Shown: positions 34,798 through 44,307 of the stretch, one piece after another
How positions within the stretch are numbered: position 1 is the stretch's first letter
Layout: every line of letters starts with the position of its first letter
DNA from: Salinarimonas sp.
GTDB lineage: Bacteria; Pseudomonadota; Alphaproteobacteria; Rhizobiales; Beijerinckiaceae
Length of the DNA: 64,000 nt
Direction of reading: 5' to 3'
Assembly: GCF_040111675.1 (NCBI RefSeq)
Contig: NZ_CP157794.1
Coordinates: 1,943,501-2,007,500, forward strand
Program-made: the position numbers and the translations under genes
The notes under the pieces: generated by a model
The model's input: only the letters and a program-made list of their open reading frames with translations
Databases searched by the model: none
What the model was told of the DNA's origin: nothing

Positions 34798-35619
34798 ATG
34801 AAGCAGCAACGTCGATTCGCCATCGCGCCGTCCTTCGTGCGCCTGATCCGCCGTGAGCGCCCGGGCGTGCGCATCGTCGAGGGTCATTTTCCGGATCAGC
34901 CCGACCGGCGCTCGCACGTGCGACTGGAGGGCGAGCGTTGCGAGCTCGTGCTCGAGACGCTCTCCGACGGCGGGGTCACCGGCGAGGAGCGCGCCGAGGT
35001 CTCCCGCGCCCAGGGCGAGGTGCTGCTCGACGTCTGCGAGGGCAAGGTCTCCTACGAGCGCATCCGGCTGGACGCGGGGGAGGGGCCGATCATGGTGGTG
35101 GACCGCTATCTCGCACCCACCACCGCCGCCGTGGTGCGGATCGTCTTCGACGGACCGGACGAGGCCAAGGCCTTCAAGGCGCCGGCCTGGTGCGGGCCGG
35201 AGCTCGCGCCCGACGACGTGATCGAGCCGCGTGCGCTCGCGCTCGGCGCACGGCCGAAGACCTTCGAAGGGCCGATCGCGGATCTCGCGCTCGAATCGCT
35301 GCTCGACCTCCTCGACAGCCGCGCGCCGCGCTATGCCGGCCGGGGGCGAGACGACGCCGTCCTGAGCGCCCTCAAGCGGCTCGCGCGCACGGAGACGGCG
35401 GCCCCCCAGCAGGCGACCGCCGCGCCCCAGCCCGCGAACGGCGTCGCGCAGCCGGTGCCGAAGCCGGCCGCCGCGAAGTCCGCGGCCGCGCAAGCGCCCG
35501 CGCCTGCGGCGCAAGCTCCCGCGGGCGCCGCCCAGGCTCCCGACGAGGCCCTGTTCGAGCCGATGGAGCCGACGCGGCCGGCCAAGCCCGGCAACGGCTC
35601 CGCCGACCGCGCGTCCTGA
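34798..35619 (+). CDS. CYTH-like domain protein with Ala/Pro-rich tail
   Basis: A 273-aa protein. The first 165 residues resemble a degenerate CYTH (triphosphate tunnel) domain: SHVRLEGERCELVLETL, VLLDVCEGKVSYERIRL, VVDRYLAPTTAAVVRIVFDGPDEAKAFKAPAWCGPELAPDDVIEPRALALGARP. The N-terminal ExExK signature is replaced by FAIAPSF, so polyphosphate or triphosphate activity may be lost. A helical stretch follows, then a long Ala/Pro/Gln low-complexity tail. Assignment rests on pattern only. It is unclear whether it is linked to the HTH gene upstream or is independent. Confidence 0.55.
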   Translation: MKQQRRFAIAPSFVRLIRRERPGVRIVEGHFPDQPDRRSHVRLEGERCELVLETLSDGGVTGEERAEVSRAQGEVLLDVCEGKVSYERIRLDAGEGPIMVVDRYLAPTTAAVVRIVFDGPDEAKAFKAPAWCGPELAPDDVIEPRALALGARPKTFEGPIADLALESLLDLLDSRAPRYAGRGRDDAVLSALKRLARTETAAPQQATAAPQPANGVAQPVPKPAAAKSAAAQAPAPAAQAPAGAAQAPDEALFEPMEPTRPAKPGNGSADRAS

Positions 35620-35779
35620 CCCCCCGCCTTTACCGCTTGCCTCCCTCGCCGCGCCGCGCCATCTGTTGCGGCGAGAGCGAGGGGGCCGCATGATCGCGTC
35701 GACCGCATCACCGTCTCGGGCGCCGCGCTCGGCCGCGAGCCGTGCGCGCCCGCCGTTCATCCCGTCCGGAGAGGCCTGA

Positions 35780-37879
35780 ATGTCCCGCTTCCAGAAGCCC
35801 GCCGCGGCGGCGCCGGTCGCGCCCGTGCGCCCGCACGTCGTCTCCGCTCACGGCCGCGAGGTCCGCGACGACTATTCCTGGATCAAGGCCGGGAACTGGC
35901 GTGAGGTGCTCGACGATCCGGGCGCGCTGCCGGCGGACGTCCGAGCCTACATCGAGGCCGAGAACGCCCATGGCGAGGCGGTGATGGCGGGCACGACGGA
36001 CCTGCGCCGGGGGCTCGTCGAGGAGATGCGCGGGCGCATGAAGGAGGACGACAGCTCCGTCCCCGAGCCGGACGGGCCGTTCGCCTACTTCACCCGCTAC
36101 CGCGAGGGCGGGGAGCATCCCCTCGTGTGCCGCATCCCGCGCGACGGGGGCGAGGAGGCGATCCTGCTCGACGGCGACGCGCTGTCCGAGGGGCACGGCT
36201 ACTTCGCCTTCGGCGACATCGCGCATACCCGCGATCACGCCCGGCTCGCCTGGTGCTGCGACACGGAGGGGTCCGAGAGCTACGTCGTTCGCATCCGCGA
36301 GCTCACCTCGGGCGTCGAGCTGGAGGACCGGCTCGAGCACGTCGCCGGGGGGCTCGTCTGGTCCGCCGACGGCAGGGCGCTCTATTACGTCGAGCGTGAC
36401 GAGAACCACCGTCCGGCCCGGGTGCGGCGCCATCTCCTCGGCACGCCGCAAGAGGCGGACGTCCTCGTCTACGCCGAGCAGGATCCGGGCTGGTTCGTCA
36501 ATCTCGCCGAGACGCGCTCGCGCGATTTCGGCGTGATCGGGCTCGGCGACCACGAGACCTCCGAGGCCTGGCTCCTCGACCTGAACGATCCCGAGGCGAC
36601 GCCGCGTCTCGTCGCCAAGCGCGAGAATCAGGTGCGCTACGACGTCGAGCAGCGGGGCGATGCGCTGATCATCCTCACCAACGCCGACGGGGCGGAGGAC
36701 TTCAAGCTCGTCACCGCGCCGCTGTCCGAGCCGTCGCGCGCCAACTGGCGCGATCTCGTGCCCTACCGTCCCGGCGTGATGATCCTCTCGCACGCCGCCT
36801 TCGCCGGCCATCTCGCCCGGCTGGAGCGCGAGGACGCCCATCCGCGCATCGTCCTCCTCGACCTCGCCACCGGCGAGGAGCACGCCATCCGCTTCGAGGA
36901 GGAGGCCTTCTCGCTGGCCATGCGCGCCGGCGCCGAATACGACACGACGCGGCTGCGCTTCGTCTATTCCTCGCTGACGACGCCCGGCGAGACCTACGAC
37001 TACGACATGGCGAGCCGCGAGCGGACCCTGCGCAAGCGCCAGGAGGTGCCGAGCGGCCACGACCCGGCCGCCTACGTCACCCGCCGGCTGTTCGCCACCG
37101 CGCCCGACGGCGACCGCGTGCCGATCTCGCTCCTCGCCCGCAAGGACACGCCGCGCGACGGCTCGGCGCCGGCGCTGCTCTACGGCTACGGCTCCTACGG
37201 CATCGCCATGCCGGCCTCGTTCCGCACAAATATTCTCTCGCTGGTCGATCGCGGCTTCGTCTTCGCCATCGCCCATATCCGCGGCGGCACGGAGAAGGGC
37301 TGGGCCTGGTACACGGGCGGCAAGCGGGAGAAGAAGGTCAACACCTTCCAGGACTTCGTCGCCTGCGCGGAGACCTTGATCGAAGAGGATTATACGAGAA
37401 GCGGGCGGATCGTGGCGCATGGCGGCAGCGCCGGAGGCATGCTGATGGGCGCCGTCGCCAACATGGCGCCGGACCTCTTCGCCGGCATCGTCGCCGAGGT
37501 GCCCTTCGTCGACGTGCTCAACACCATGCTCGACGCCGACCTGCCGCTCACCCCGCCGGAATGGCCCGAATGGGGCAACCCGATCGAGAGCGCCGAGGCC
37601 TTCGACGTCATCCTGAGCTACTCGCCCTACGACAACGTCCAGCCGCAGGCCTATCCCGCGATCCTCGCCATGGGCGGCCTCACCGACCCGCGGGTGACCT
37701 ATTGGGAGCCGACGAAATGGGTGGCGCGCCTGCGCGCCACGATGACCGGCGGCGGCCCCGTGGTGCTGCACATGAACATGGGCGCGGGCCACGGCGGCGC
37801 GTCGGGGCGCTTCAAGCATCTGGAGGAGGTCGCGCTCGGCTACGCCTTCGCGCTCGCCGCGGTGGCGGAGCGGGGGTGA
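35780..37879 (+). CDS. ptrB: Oligopeptidase B (S9A prolyl oligopeptidase family)
   Basis: A 699-aa serine peptidase that cuts short peptides after basic residues. The N-terminal beta-propeller (about residues 10-420) has DDYSWIKAGNWREVL and FAYFTRYREGGEHPLVCR. The alpha/beta-hydrolase domain has LLYGYGSYG, AHIRGGTEKGWAWYTGGK, the catalytic Ser in HGGSAGGML (about residue 549), Asp in GGLTDPRV and His in GAGHGGASG. There is no signal peptide, so it is cytoplasmic. A palindromic repeat follows the gene. Confidence 0.94.
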   Translation: MSRFQKPAAAAPVAPVRPHVVSAHGREVRDDYSWIKAGNWREVLDDPGALPADVRAYIEAENAHGEAVMAGTTDLRRGLVEEMRGRMKEDDSSVPEPDGPFAYFTRYREGGEHPLVCRIPRDGGEEAILLDGDALSEGHGYFAFGDIAHTRDHARLAWCCDTEGSESYVVRIRELTSGVELEDRLEHVAGGLVWSADGRALYYVERDENHRPARVRRHLLGTPQEADVLVYAEQDPGWFVNLAETRSRDFGVIGLGDHETSEAWLLDLNDPEATPRLVAKRENQVRYDVEQRGDALIILTNADGAEDFKLVTAPLSEPSRANWRDLVPYRPGVMILSHAAFAGHLARLEREDAHPRIVLLDLATGEEHAIRFEEEAFSLAMRAGAEYDTTRLRFVYSSLTTPGETYDYDMASRERTLRKRQEVPSGHDPAAYVTRRLFATAPDGDRVPISLLARKDTPRDGSAPALLYGYGSYGIAMPASFRTNILSLVDRGFVFAIAHIRGGTEKGWAWYTGGKREKKVNTFQDFVACAETLIEEDYTRSGRIVAHGGSAGGMLMGAVANMAPDLFAGIVAEVPFVDVLNTMLDADLPLTPPEWPEWGNPIESAEAFDVILSYSPYDNVQPQAYPAILAMGGLTDPRVTYWEPTKWVARLRATMTGGGPVVLHMNMGAGHGGASGRFKHLEEVALGYAFALAAVAERG

Positions 37880-37906
37880 CGAGCAGGCACTGCGCTGTGA
37901 TCAGCC

Positions 37907-38090
37907 GTCATCCCGGACGGCGAAGCCGATCCGGGACCTAGAACCGCCGAGGTTTCCCGAGCGGCGTTCACGCCGCGTCCCGCCGTCCGTGAGGCCGCCC
38001 TCACGGGCGCGGGACGCGCGCGCTCCCGCGCCCGCTGAGGGACACGTCGGAGGATCTGGGTCCCGGACTTGCTTCGCAATCCGGGATGAC
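37907..38090. repeat. MITE/REP-like palindromic element, family A copy 1
   Basis: A 184-bp element bounded by GTCATCCCGG (37907-37916) and its reverse complement CCGGGATGAC (38081-38090). The imperfect inverted ends extend to nearly 40 bases. Internal CGGCGTTCACGCCG and GAGGATCTGGGTCCCGG recur in the element at 56521. It lies between the convergent oligopeptidase and beta-lactamase-fold genes. Confidence 0.85.
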
Positions 38091-38110
38091 AGCGCCAGAG
38101 CCTCGAAAGG

Positions 38111-39130
38111 TCACGCCACCTCGACGATGCCGATGATCCCCGCCAGGAGATCGTGCAGCCGGTCGCGGTATCCCGTGCGGGCGGAGGGGCGGCTCTCGTC
38201 GGAGGTCACGGCCACGACGAGGGCGAGGTCCGGCACGACGTAGAGCATCTGCCCGCCGTAGCCCCAGGCGTAGCGCACGTCCCGCCCGCCGATCTCGCGG
38301 GCGAACCAGGAATAGCCGTAGCCGTCCCCGGTCCAGCGCGAGCGCGTGCGCGGGCGCCAGCTCGCCTCGATCCAGTCCTCCGGGATCACCTGCGTCCCGT
38401 CGGGCGCGCGCCCGCCGGCGGCACAGGTCTCGCCGAAGGCGAGGAGGGAGCGCGGGGTCACGGCCATCTGGTTGCCGCCCAGATGCACGCCCTCGGGGCT
38501 CCTCTCCCAGTCCGCGATGCGAAAGCCCGGAATCGCGCCGAGCCAGTCGTTGGCGAGCGCGAGCGTCGAGAGGCCGGTCTCGCGAGCGAGGATCGCCGAG
38601 AGGAGGTGGGTCGAGCCGGTGGAGTAGAGCATGCGCCCGCCGGGCTCGTCGACGAAGGGACGCGCGAGCGCGTCGCGAGTCCAGTCGCGGCTCGCGACCC
38701 ACGAGCCGTAGTTCGCCCCAGACGTCCGCTCGAGCCCCGCGCGCATGGTGAGCAGATCGCCGATCGTGATGCGATAGAGCCGCGGGTCGGGGTCGGCGGG
38801 GAGCTTATCGCGCAAGAGTGGCGCGATCGGCTGGTCGACGCCCGCGATGAACCCCTTCTCGATGGCGATCCCGACGAGCGCCGTGACGATCGCCTTCGAG
38901 GCGGACTTGATGTTCGTCGGCCGATCCGGGGAGGCGCCGCCATAGCCGCGCTCAGCCAGGAGCGCGCGGTCTCGGGAGACGAGGACGGTCTCGAGCGCAT
39001 CGAGCGAAGCGGCCTCGTCGAGCAGGGCGCCCATCGTATCGGGTGCGGCTTCGTCCTGGGCCCGTGCGGGCGCGAGCGCCGCGGCGGCGGCGAGGGCGAG
39101 GACGGCGCGGCGGGTGAGGGCATGGGGCAT
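38111..39130 (-). CDS. Serine hydrolase, beta-lactamase (class C-like) fold
   Basis: A 339-aa exported protein with a Tat-type signal (LTRRAVLALAAAAAL, end near ARAQ). The beta-lactamase/DD-peptidase fold shows SASK (SxxK catalytic Ser-Lys) and YSTGS in place of YxN, with GYGGQMLYVVPDLALVVAVTSDE at the C-terminus. Likely an esterase or DD-peptidase-like enzyme rather than a true antibiotic-resistance enzyme. The ATG at 39130 starts the signal peptide; the frame is open to 39166. Confidence 0.85.
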   Translation of the reverse strand: MPHALTRRAVLALAAAAALAPARAQDEAAPDTMGALLDEAASLDALETVLVSRDRALLAERGYGGASPDRPTNIKSASKAIVTALVGIAIEKGFIAGVDQPIAPLLRDKLPADPDPRLYRITIGDLLTMRAGLERTSGANYGSWVASRDWTRDALARPFVDEPGGRMLYSTGSTHLLSAILARETGLSTLALANDWLGAIPGFRIADWERSPEGVHLGGNQMAVTPRSLLAFGETCAAGGRAPDGTQVIPEDWIEASWRPRTRSRWTGDGYGYSWFAREIGGRDVRYAWGYGGQMLYVVPDLALVVAVTSDESRPSARTGYRDRLHDLLAGIIGIVEVA

Positions 39131-39238
39131 GGGAGAGAAGCTGGGGACGGGGAGGGCGCTCGCCAAGGCGTCGCGGCGCGCTTGCGCATCGCGCAGGGTC
39201 GATTATGACGACCTCTCATCGCATCGAGGAACCGCCCC

Positions 39239-40027
39239 ATGAAGCCCGAGGACGTCGCCGCCTGCTGGGAAGGCAACGCCGAGACCTGGACGCGGCTCGT
39301 CCGCGCCGGCCACGACCGCTACCGCGACGCGCTCAATACGCCGGCCTTCCTGGCGATGCTCCCCCCGGTCGCCGGCCTTCCCGGGCTCGACCTCGGCTGC
39401 GGGGAGGGCGCCAACACCCGAGCCCTGGCGCGGCTCGGTGCGCGCATGACCGGCATCGACGTCGCGCCGACCTTCGTGCGCCACGCGCTCGAGGCGGAGG
39501 CGGCCGAGCCGCTGGGGATCGCCTACCGCATCGCGGACGCCGCCGCGCTGCCCTTCGCCGATGGAAGCTTTTCCTTCGCCACCGCCTTCATGTCCCTGAT
39601 GGACATGCCGAATCAGCCGACCGCCCTCGCGGAGGCCCACCGGGTCCTGGCGCCCGGCGGGTTCCTCCAGTTCTCGATCCTGCACCCCTGCTTCGTCCCC
39701 CCGCGCCACCGCAACGTCCGCGACGCGGAGGGCCGGGTGGTCGCGCTCGAGATCGGCGGCTATTTCGAGGAGCTGGACGGCGAGATCGAGACCTGGATCT
39801 TCTCCACCGTCCCGCCGGAGGAGCGCGCGACGACGCCGCCCTTCCGCACGCCCCGCTACCACCGCACGCTTTCGCGCTGGGTCGAGATGGTCGTCGCGGC
39901 CGGCTTCCTGGTCGAGGCCATGGCCGAGCCCCGCGCCACCGAGGAGGAGGCCGCCGCCGAGCCCGTCGTGGCGGACACCCGCAACGCGCCGATCTTCCTG
40001 CAGGTGCGGTGCCGGAAGGCGGGGTGA
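39239..40027 (+). CDS. Class I SAM-dependent methyltransferase
   Basis: A 262-aa Rossmann methyltransferase of the Methyltransf_11 type. Motif I is GLDLGCGEGANTRALA, the acidic motif II lies in MTGIDVAPTFVRHA, and motif III region is ALPFADGSFSFATAFMSLMDMPN, followed by EAHRVLAPGGFLQFSILHPCF. The substrate is not evident. It ends three bases from the convergent betA. Confidence 0.85.
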   Translation: MKPEDVAACWEGNAETWTRLVRAGHDRYRDALNTPAFLAMLPPVAGLPGLDLGCGEGANTRALARLGARMTGIDVAPTFVRHALEAEAAEPLGIAYRIADAAALPFADGSFSFATAFMSLMDMPNQPTALAEAHRVLAPGGFLQFSILHPCFVPPRHRNVRDAEGRVVALEIGGYFEELDGEIETWIFSTVPPEERATTPPFRTPRYHRTLSRWVEMVVAAGFLVEAMAEPRATEEEAAAEPVVADTRNAPIFLQVRCRKAG

Positions 40028-40030
40028 GGC

Positions 40031-41734
40031 CTACTCCGCCGCCTCCCGCACCCCCACGTCCGGCGCCCGCGGCCTCTGCCGCGTCTCCCATTCCGCGTCC
40101 TCGTGCCAGTCCGCGTTCGACGGCGGCAGGGGCTCGCGGCCGCGGATCATGTCCGCCGCCTTCTCGGCGAGCATGATGGTGGGGGCGTTGAGGTTGCCCG
40201 AGACGATCGAGGGCATGATCGCCGAATCGACCACCCGCAGCCCCGCGATCCCGTGCACCCGGCAGGCCCCGTCGACCACGGCCATCGGGTCGGAGCCCAT
40301 CTTGCAGCCTCCGGACGGGTGGTAGGCGCTCTCGCAATTCGCCGCGACCCAGGCGTCGATCTGCGCGTCCGTGCGCACGTCGGGACCCGGCGCGAGCTCC
40401 GCGCCGCGGAAGCGGTCGAAGGCCGGCTGCCCGAAGATCTCGCGGGTGAGCCGCACGGCGGCGCGCATCTCCTCCCAATCCTCGGGGTGGGACATGTAGC
40501 GCGGATCGATGATCGGATGCGCCGCCGGGTCGGCGCTCGCGAGCCGCATCTTGCCCCGGCTCTTCGAGCGCATCGGCCCGACATGGGCCTGGTAACCGTG
40601 CCGGTCGGAGGGGTTGCGGCCGTCGTAGCGCACCGCCATCGGCAGGAAGTGGTATTGCAGGTCGGGATGGCGCACGCCCGCGCGCGAGCGGATGAAGCCG
40701 CCCGTCTCGAAATGGTTGGTGGCCCCGAGCCCGGTCTTCCTCAGGTACCATTCGAGCCCGATCCTCACCTTCGCGACCGGGTTGAGCGCCGAATAGAGGG
40801 TGATCGGCTCGCGGCTCTCCTGCTGGACGTAGATCTCCAAGTGGTCCTGCAGGTTCTCGCCCACGCCCGGCAGGTCGTGGCGCGGCGTCACGCCCGCCGC
40901 CTTCAGCTCGTCCGCGTTGCCGATCCCGGACAGCATCAGCAGCTGCGGCGAGCCGATGGCGCCGGCGCACAGGATCACCTCCCGCTCGGCGAAGAGCCGC
41001 TCCATCCCGTCGGTCGCGTCCGCGACGACGACGCCGCGCGCGCGGCTCCCCTCCAGGATGATCTCCAGCGTCGAGACGCCGGTGCGCACGGTGAGGTTCG
41101 GCCGGCCCATCGCCGGGCGCAGGTAGCCCTGCGCGGTGGACCAGCGCCGGCCCTCGTGGACCGTCATGTCCATCGTGCCGACGCCTTCCTGCTGGTAGCC
41201 GTTCTGGTCCTCGGTGCGGTCGTAGCCCGCCTGCACCCCCGCCTCGACCCAAGCCCGGTAGAGGGGGTTCTGCGCGACGCCGGTCGAGACCTTCAACGGC
41301 CCCTCGCCGCCGTGATAGGCGTCCGGCCCCGTCCCGCGCGCCTCCGCCTTGCGGAAGTAGGGCAGCACGTTGGCGTAGGACCAGTGCGCCAGCGCCGGGT
41401 CCTCGGCCCAGCGCTCGTAGTCGAGCGCGTGGCCGCGGACATAGGCCATGCCGTTGATCGAGGACGAGCCGCCGAGCACCTTGCCGCGCGGCCAGTGCAT
41501 GCGCCGCCCGGCCAGCGTCGGCTGCGGCTCGGTCCAGTAGTCCCAATTGTAGGTCTTGCCCTGCATGGGGTAGGACAGCGCGCTCGGCATGTGGATGCGC
41601 CAGTCCCACCAATGGTCCTTCGGCCCGGCCTCGAGCAGCAGCACCGTGACGTCCGGGTCCTCGGAGAGCCGATTCGCCAGCACGCACCCGGCGGAGCCGG
41701 CGCCGACGATGATGTAGTCGTGGGATTTGGTCAT
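40031..41734 (-). CDS. betA: Choline dehydrogenase
   Basis: FAD-dependent GMC oxidoreductase that oxidises choline to betaine aldehyde. The 567-aa product has the N-terminal dinucleotide fold DYIIVGAGSAGCVLANRL, the GMC signature GRRMHWPRGKVLGGSSSINGMAYVRG and REVILCAGAIGSPQLLMLSGIG, and the catalytic-region His in SAYHPSGGCKMG. The ATG at 41734 has GGAAG upstream. A palindromic element separates it from betB, which together with betI would form one transcript. Confidence 0.95.
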   Translation of the reverse strand: MTKSHDYIIVGAGSAGCVLANRLSEDPDVTVLLLEAGPKDHWWDWRIHMPSALSYPMQGKTYNWDYWTEPQPTLAGRRMHWPRGKVLGGSSSINGMAYVRGHALDYERWAEDPALAHWSYANVLPYFRKAEARGTGPDAYHGGEGPLKVSTGVAQNPLYRAWVEAGVQAGYDRTEDQNGYQQEGVGTMDMTVHEGRRWSTAQGYLRPAMGRPNLTVRTGVSTLEIILEGSRARGVVVADATDGMERLFAEREVILCAGAIGSPQLLMLSGIGNADELKAAGVTPRHDLPGVGENLQDHLEIYVQQESREPITLYSALNPVAKVRIGLEWYLRKTGLGATNHFETGGFIRSRAGVRHPDLQYHFLPMAVRYDGRNPSDRHGYQAHVGPMRSKSRGKMRLASADPAAHPIIDPRYMSHPEDWEEMRAAVRLTREIFGQPAFDRFRGAELAPGPDVRTDAQIDAWVAANCESAYHPSGGCKMGSDPMAVVDGACRVHGIAGLRVVDSAIMPSIVSGNLNAPTIMLAEKAADMIRGREPLPPSNADWHEDAEWETRQRPRAPDVGVREAAE

Positions 41735-41783
41735 GATGTCTGCTTCCACATTCATCTCGAGGCTTCGCGAAGGACGCCACCCT

Positions 41784-41974
41784 GTCATCCCCGGCCGGAG
41801 CGGGCGCAGCCCGCGGAGGGGAAGGGGACCCAGCGCGACTCGATCGCCGCGAAGCGGCGGCTATCGGCGGCGACCAGCCGCCTGGACGGCGGCTATGGAG
41901 CGCCTTCGGCGCAGAGTTCTTGCGCTGGGTCCCCTTCCCCTGCGCTCGCTTCGCTCGCTCCGGCCGGGGATGAC
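41784..41974. repeat. MITE/REP-like palindromic element between betB and betA
   Basis: A 191-bp element with perfect 19-base inverted ends, GTCATCCCCGGCCGGAGCG (41784-41802) and CGCTCCGGCCGGGGATGAC (41956-41974). A second perfect 20-base pair lies inside: AGGGGAAGGGGACCCAGCGC (41817-41836) with GCGCTGGGTCCCCTTCCCCT (41922-41941). In a betI-betB-betA transcript it would fold into a very stable cruciform-like hairpin. Confidence 0.9.
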
Positions 41975-41993
41975 GGCGTGCGGCCTTCCGCTC

Positions 41994-43454
41994 TCAATAC
42001 GGCGCGTCCACGTCGCCCAGCGCGACGTAGACGCTCTTCTCCTGGGTGTAGTGCTGAATCGCGGCGTGGCCGTTCTCGCGGCCGAGCCCCGATTGCTTGA
42101 CGCCGCCGAAGGGCATCTCGATCGGCGTGAGGTTGTAGGCGTTGATCCACACGGTCCCCGCCTCGAGGGCCGCGGCGACGCGATGGGCGCGGGTGAGGTC
42201 GTTGGTGAAGACGCCCGCCGCGAGGCCGTAGGGCGTCGCGTTGGCGCGGGCCACCACCTCCTCCTCGTCGTCGAAGGGAAGCACCGTCATCACCGGGCCG
42301 AAGATCTCCTCGCGCACCACGTCCATCTCGTCGGTGCACTCGGCGAAGATCGTCGGAGCGACGTAGAAGCCCTTGTCGAGCCCGTTCGCGGTGACCTGGT
42401 CGCCGCCGGTCAGCAGGCGCGCGCCGGCGGCCTTGCCGCGCTCGATGGCGGCCAGCACCTTGCCCATGTGCTCGTGCGAGATCAGAGGTCCGACATGGGT
42501 CGCGGGATCCTTCGGATCGCCGATCACCATCCGCTCGGTGCGTGCGACGAGCTTGTCGAGAAAGGCGTCCATCACGCGGCGGTGCACGAAGACGCGGGTG
42601 CCGTTCGAGCAGATCTCGCCTTGCGAATAGAAGTTGCCCAGCAGCGCCCCGCCGACCGCGTTGTCGAGCGTCGCGTCGTCGAAGACGACGAGGGGCGACT
42701 TGCCGCCGAGCTCCATGGTGACGTGCTTCAGGGTCGAGGCCGCGTCCGCCATCACCGCCTTGCCGGTGCCGACCTCGCCGGTGAGCGAGACCTTGGCGAT
42801 GCCCGGGTGGCGCGTGAGGAGCCGCCCCGTATCGGCGAAGCCCTGGACGACGTTGAACACGCCCGCCGGCAACCCGGCCTCGGCGTAGATCTCGGCGAGC
42901 GCCATGGCGGTGAGCGGGGTCAGCTCGGCCGGCTTGAAGATCATCGCGTTGCCGCAGGCCAGCGCCGGCGCCGACTTCCAGCAGGCGATCTGGATCGGAT
43001 AGTTCCAGGCGCCGATGCCGGCGCAGACGCCCAGCGGCTCGCGGCGCGTATAGGCGAAGGCCTCCGGGCCGAGCGGGATGTGCTGCCCCGTGAGCGTCGG
43101 CGCCATGCCGGCGTAGTATTCCAGGCAATCCGCGCCCGAGATCACGTCGACCACGGAGGTCTCGGAGATCGGCCGGCCGGTGTCCTGCGTCTCCAGCCTG
43201 GCGAGCGCGTCGTTGCGCTCGCGCAGCAGGGCGGCGGCGCGCATCAGGATGCGCCCGCGCTCGACGCCGGTCATGCGCGACCAGACGCGAAAGCCCTCGC
43301 GCGCGGCCGCGACCGCGGCCTCGATGTCCGCCGCGCCGGCGACGTCGACGGTGGCGAGGACGCTGCCGTCGGCGGGATCGCGGGTCTCGAAACGCTCGCC
43401 GGAGGTCGCGGGGCGGCGTTCGCCGCCGATGAACAGGGGGAGGTGGGGGGTCAC
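41994..43454 (-). CDS. betB: Betaine aldehyde dehydrogenase
   Basis: Oxidises betaine aldehyde to glycine betaine with NAD(P). The 486-aa product has the aldehyde dehydrogenase elements [49 protein letters not shown] with the catalytic Glu, and [13 protein letters not shown] with the catalytic Cys. The start is a GTG overlapping the betI stop (GTGA), so translation is coupled. Confidence 0.94.
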   Translation of the reverse strand: MTPHLPLFIGGERRPATSGERFETRDPADGSVLATVDVAGAADIEAAVAAAREGFRVWSRMTGVERGRILMRAAALLRERNDALARLETQDTGRPISETSVVDVISGADCLEYYAGMAPTLTGQHIPLGPEAFAYTRREPLGVCAGIGAWNYPIQIACWKSAPALACGNAMIFKPAELTPLTAMALAEIYAEAGLPAGVFNVVQGFADTGRLLTRHPGIAKVSLTGEVGTGKAVMADAASTLKHVTMELGGKSPLVVFDDATLDNAVGGALLGNFYSQGEICSNGTRVFVHRRVMDAFLDKLVARTERMVIGDPKDPATHVGPLISHEHMGKVLAAIERGKAAGARLLTGGDQVTANGLDKGFYVAPTIFAECTDEMDVVREEIFGPVMTVLPFDDEEEVVARANATPYGLAAGVFTNDLTRAHRVAAALEAGTVWINAYNLTPIEMPFGGVKQSGLGRENGHAAIQHYTQEKSVYVALGDVDAPY

Positions 43455-44101
43455 GCCGTCTTCCTCTTCTTGGCTGTCGCGGCTCGGTTTTCGCTCGCTC
43501 GCGCTACGGCGACGCCGCGGGCGGCGAGATGGAGGTCGATCGTCTCGTCGATCAGCGCGCGCGCCGCGCGCGTGTCGAGCCCGCCGCCGTCGAGTCCGGC
43601 CCGGACCCAGACGCCGTCGACGAGGCTGCCGATCACCTCGGCCAGATGGTCGGTCTCTCCGGGCGCGATCCCCATCCGCGCGAACTCGCGCCTCAGGTTC
43701 GAGTGCAGCCGGCGGCGGTAGATGCGCTGCAGCCGGCCGAGCTCGGGCACGTGGGGAACCTGGCCCCAGAAGGCGAGCCAGGCGGAAACCGTCTCGGGCA
43801 CGCACTGGCTCTCGTCGAAATTGCCGGCGACGATGGCGGAAAGGCGCGCCCGCGGCGCGTCGCTCGCCTCCCGCAGGCGCTGCGCGACCAGGCTCTGCAG
43901 CTCGGTGAGCATCGAGCGCATGGTCGCTTCGAGCAACTCGTCCTTCGACCCGAAATAATGCGCGATGAGCCCCGGAGACATTCCCGCGCGCTTGGCGATC
44001 TTCGCCATGGTCGTCGCGTCGTAGCCATGCGCGTGGATCGCCGCAACCGTGGCGTCGATGAGCTGTTTCCTTCGGATCTTCGACACGCCGACACGCGGCA
44101 T
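43451..44101 (-). CDS. betI: Choline-responsive TetR-family repressor BetI
   Basis: A 216-aa TetR regulator that represses choline oxidation and uptake genes until choline is present. The helix-turn-helix is [52 protein letters not shown]. BetI-type ligand-domain features include [34 protein letters not shown]. The ATG at 44101 has GAGAG eight bases upstream; a GTG at 44110 is an alternative. It is divergent from choX, with a candidate operator between them. Confidence 0.93.
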   Translation of the reverse strand: MPRVGVSKIRRKQLIDATVAAIHAHGYDATTMAKIAKRAGMSPGLIAHYFGSKDELLEATMRSMLTELQSLVAQRLREASDAPRARLSAIVAGNFDESQCVPETVSAWLAFWGQVPHVPELGRLQRIYRRRLHSNLRREFARMGIAPGETDHLAEVIGSLVDGVWVRAGLDGGGLDTRAARALIDETIDLHLAARGVAVARASENRAATAKKRKTA

Positions 44102-44161
44102 CTGGGTCACTCTCGCGAAAAGTCTCGAAGCGGGTTGACATCGGCACCGTGCCCGATCTTA

Positions 44162-44175
44162 ATTGAATGGTCAAT
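44162..44175. promoter_or_regulatory. Candidate BetI operator
   Basis: The perfect dyad ATTGA-N4-TCAAT lies at 44162-44175 in the divergent betI/choX spacer, 61 bases upstream of the betI ATG. It is similar to the ATTGAACGTTCAAT-type site known for BetI. A further CAATT follows, extending the AT-rich symmetry. Confidence 0.65.
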
Positions 44176-44307
44176 CAATTTCGGCCCAGCCAAACGGCCG
44201 CATTCGTCGAGGCGCCTCCGCGGCGTCTCGGCGGCGGCGGCGCATCCGCAGGCTGCTTCGCGGCTCGCGGAGCGCCACACGAGGGCCCGACCAGGAGAGA
44301 CGACCCG

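Noticed and set aside
35708-37819. 703-codon minus-strand frame over oligopeptidase B
   Set aside because: It mirrors the peptidase gene; the peptidase has intact catalytic residues, the antisense frame has none.
38111-39130. Antibiotic-resistance beta-lactamase
   Set aside because: Although SxxK is present, the second motif is YSTG rather than YxN, and the sequence fits general esterase/DD-peptidase-like members.
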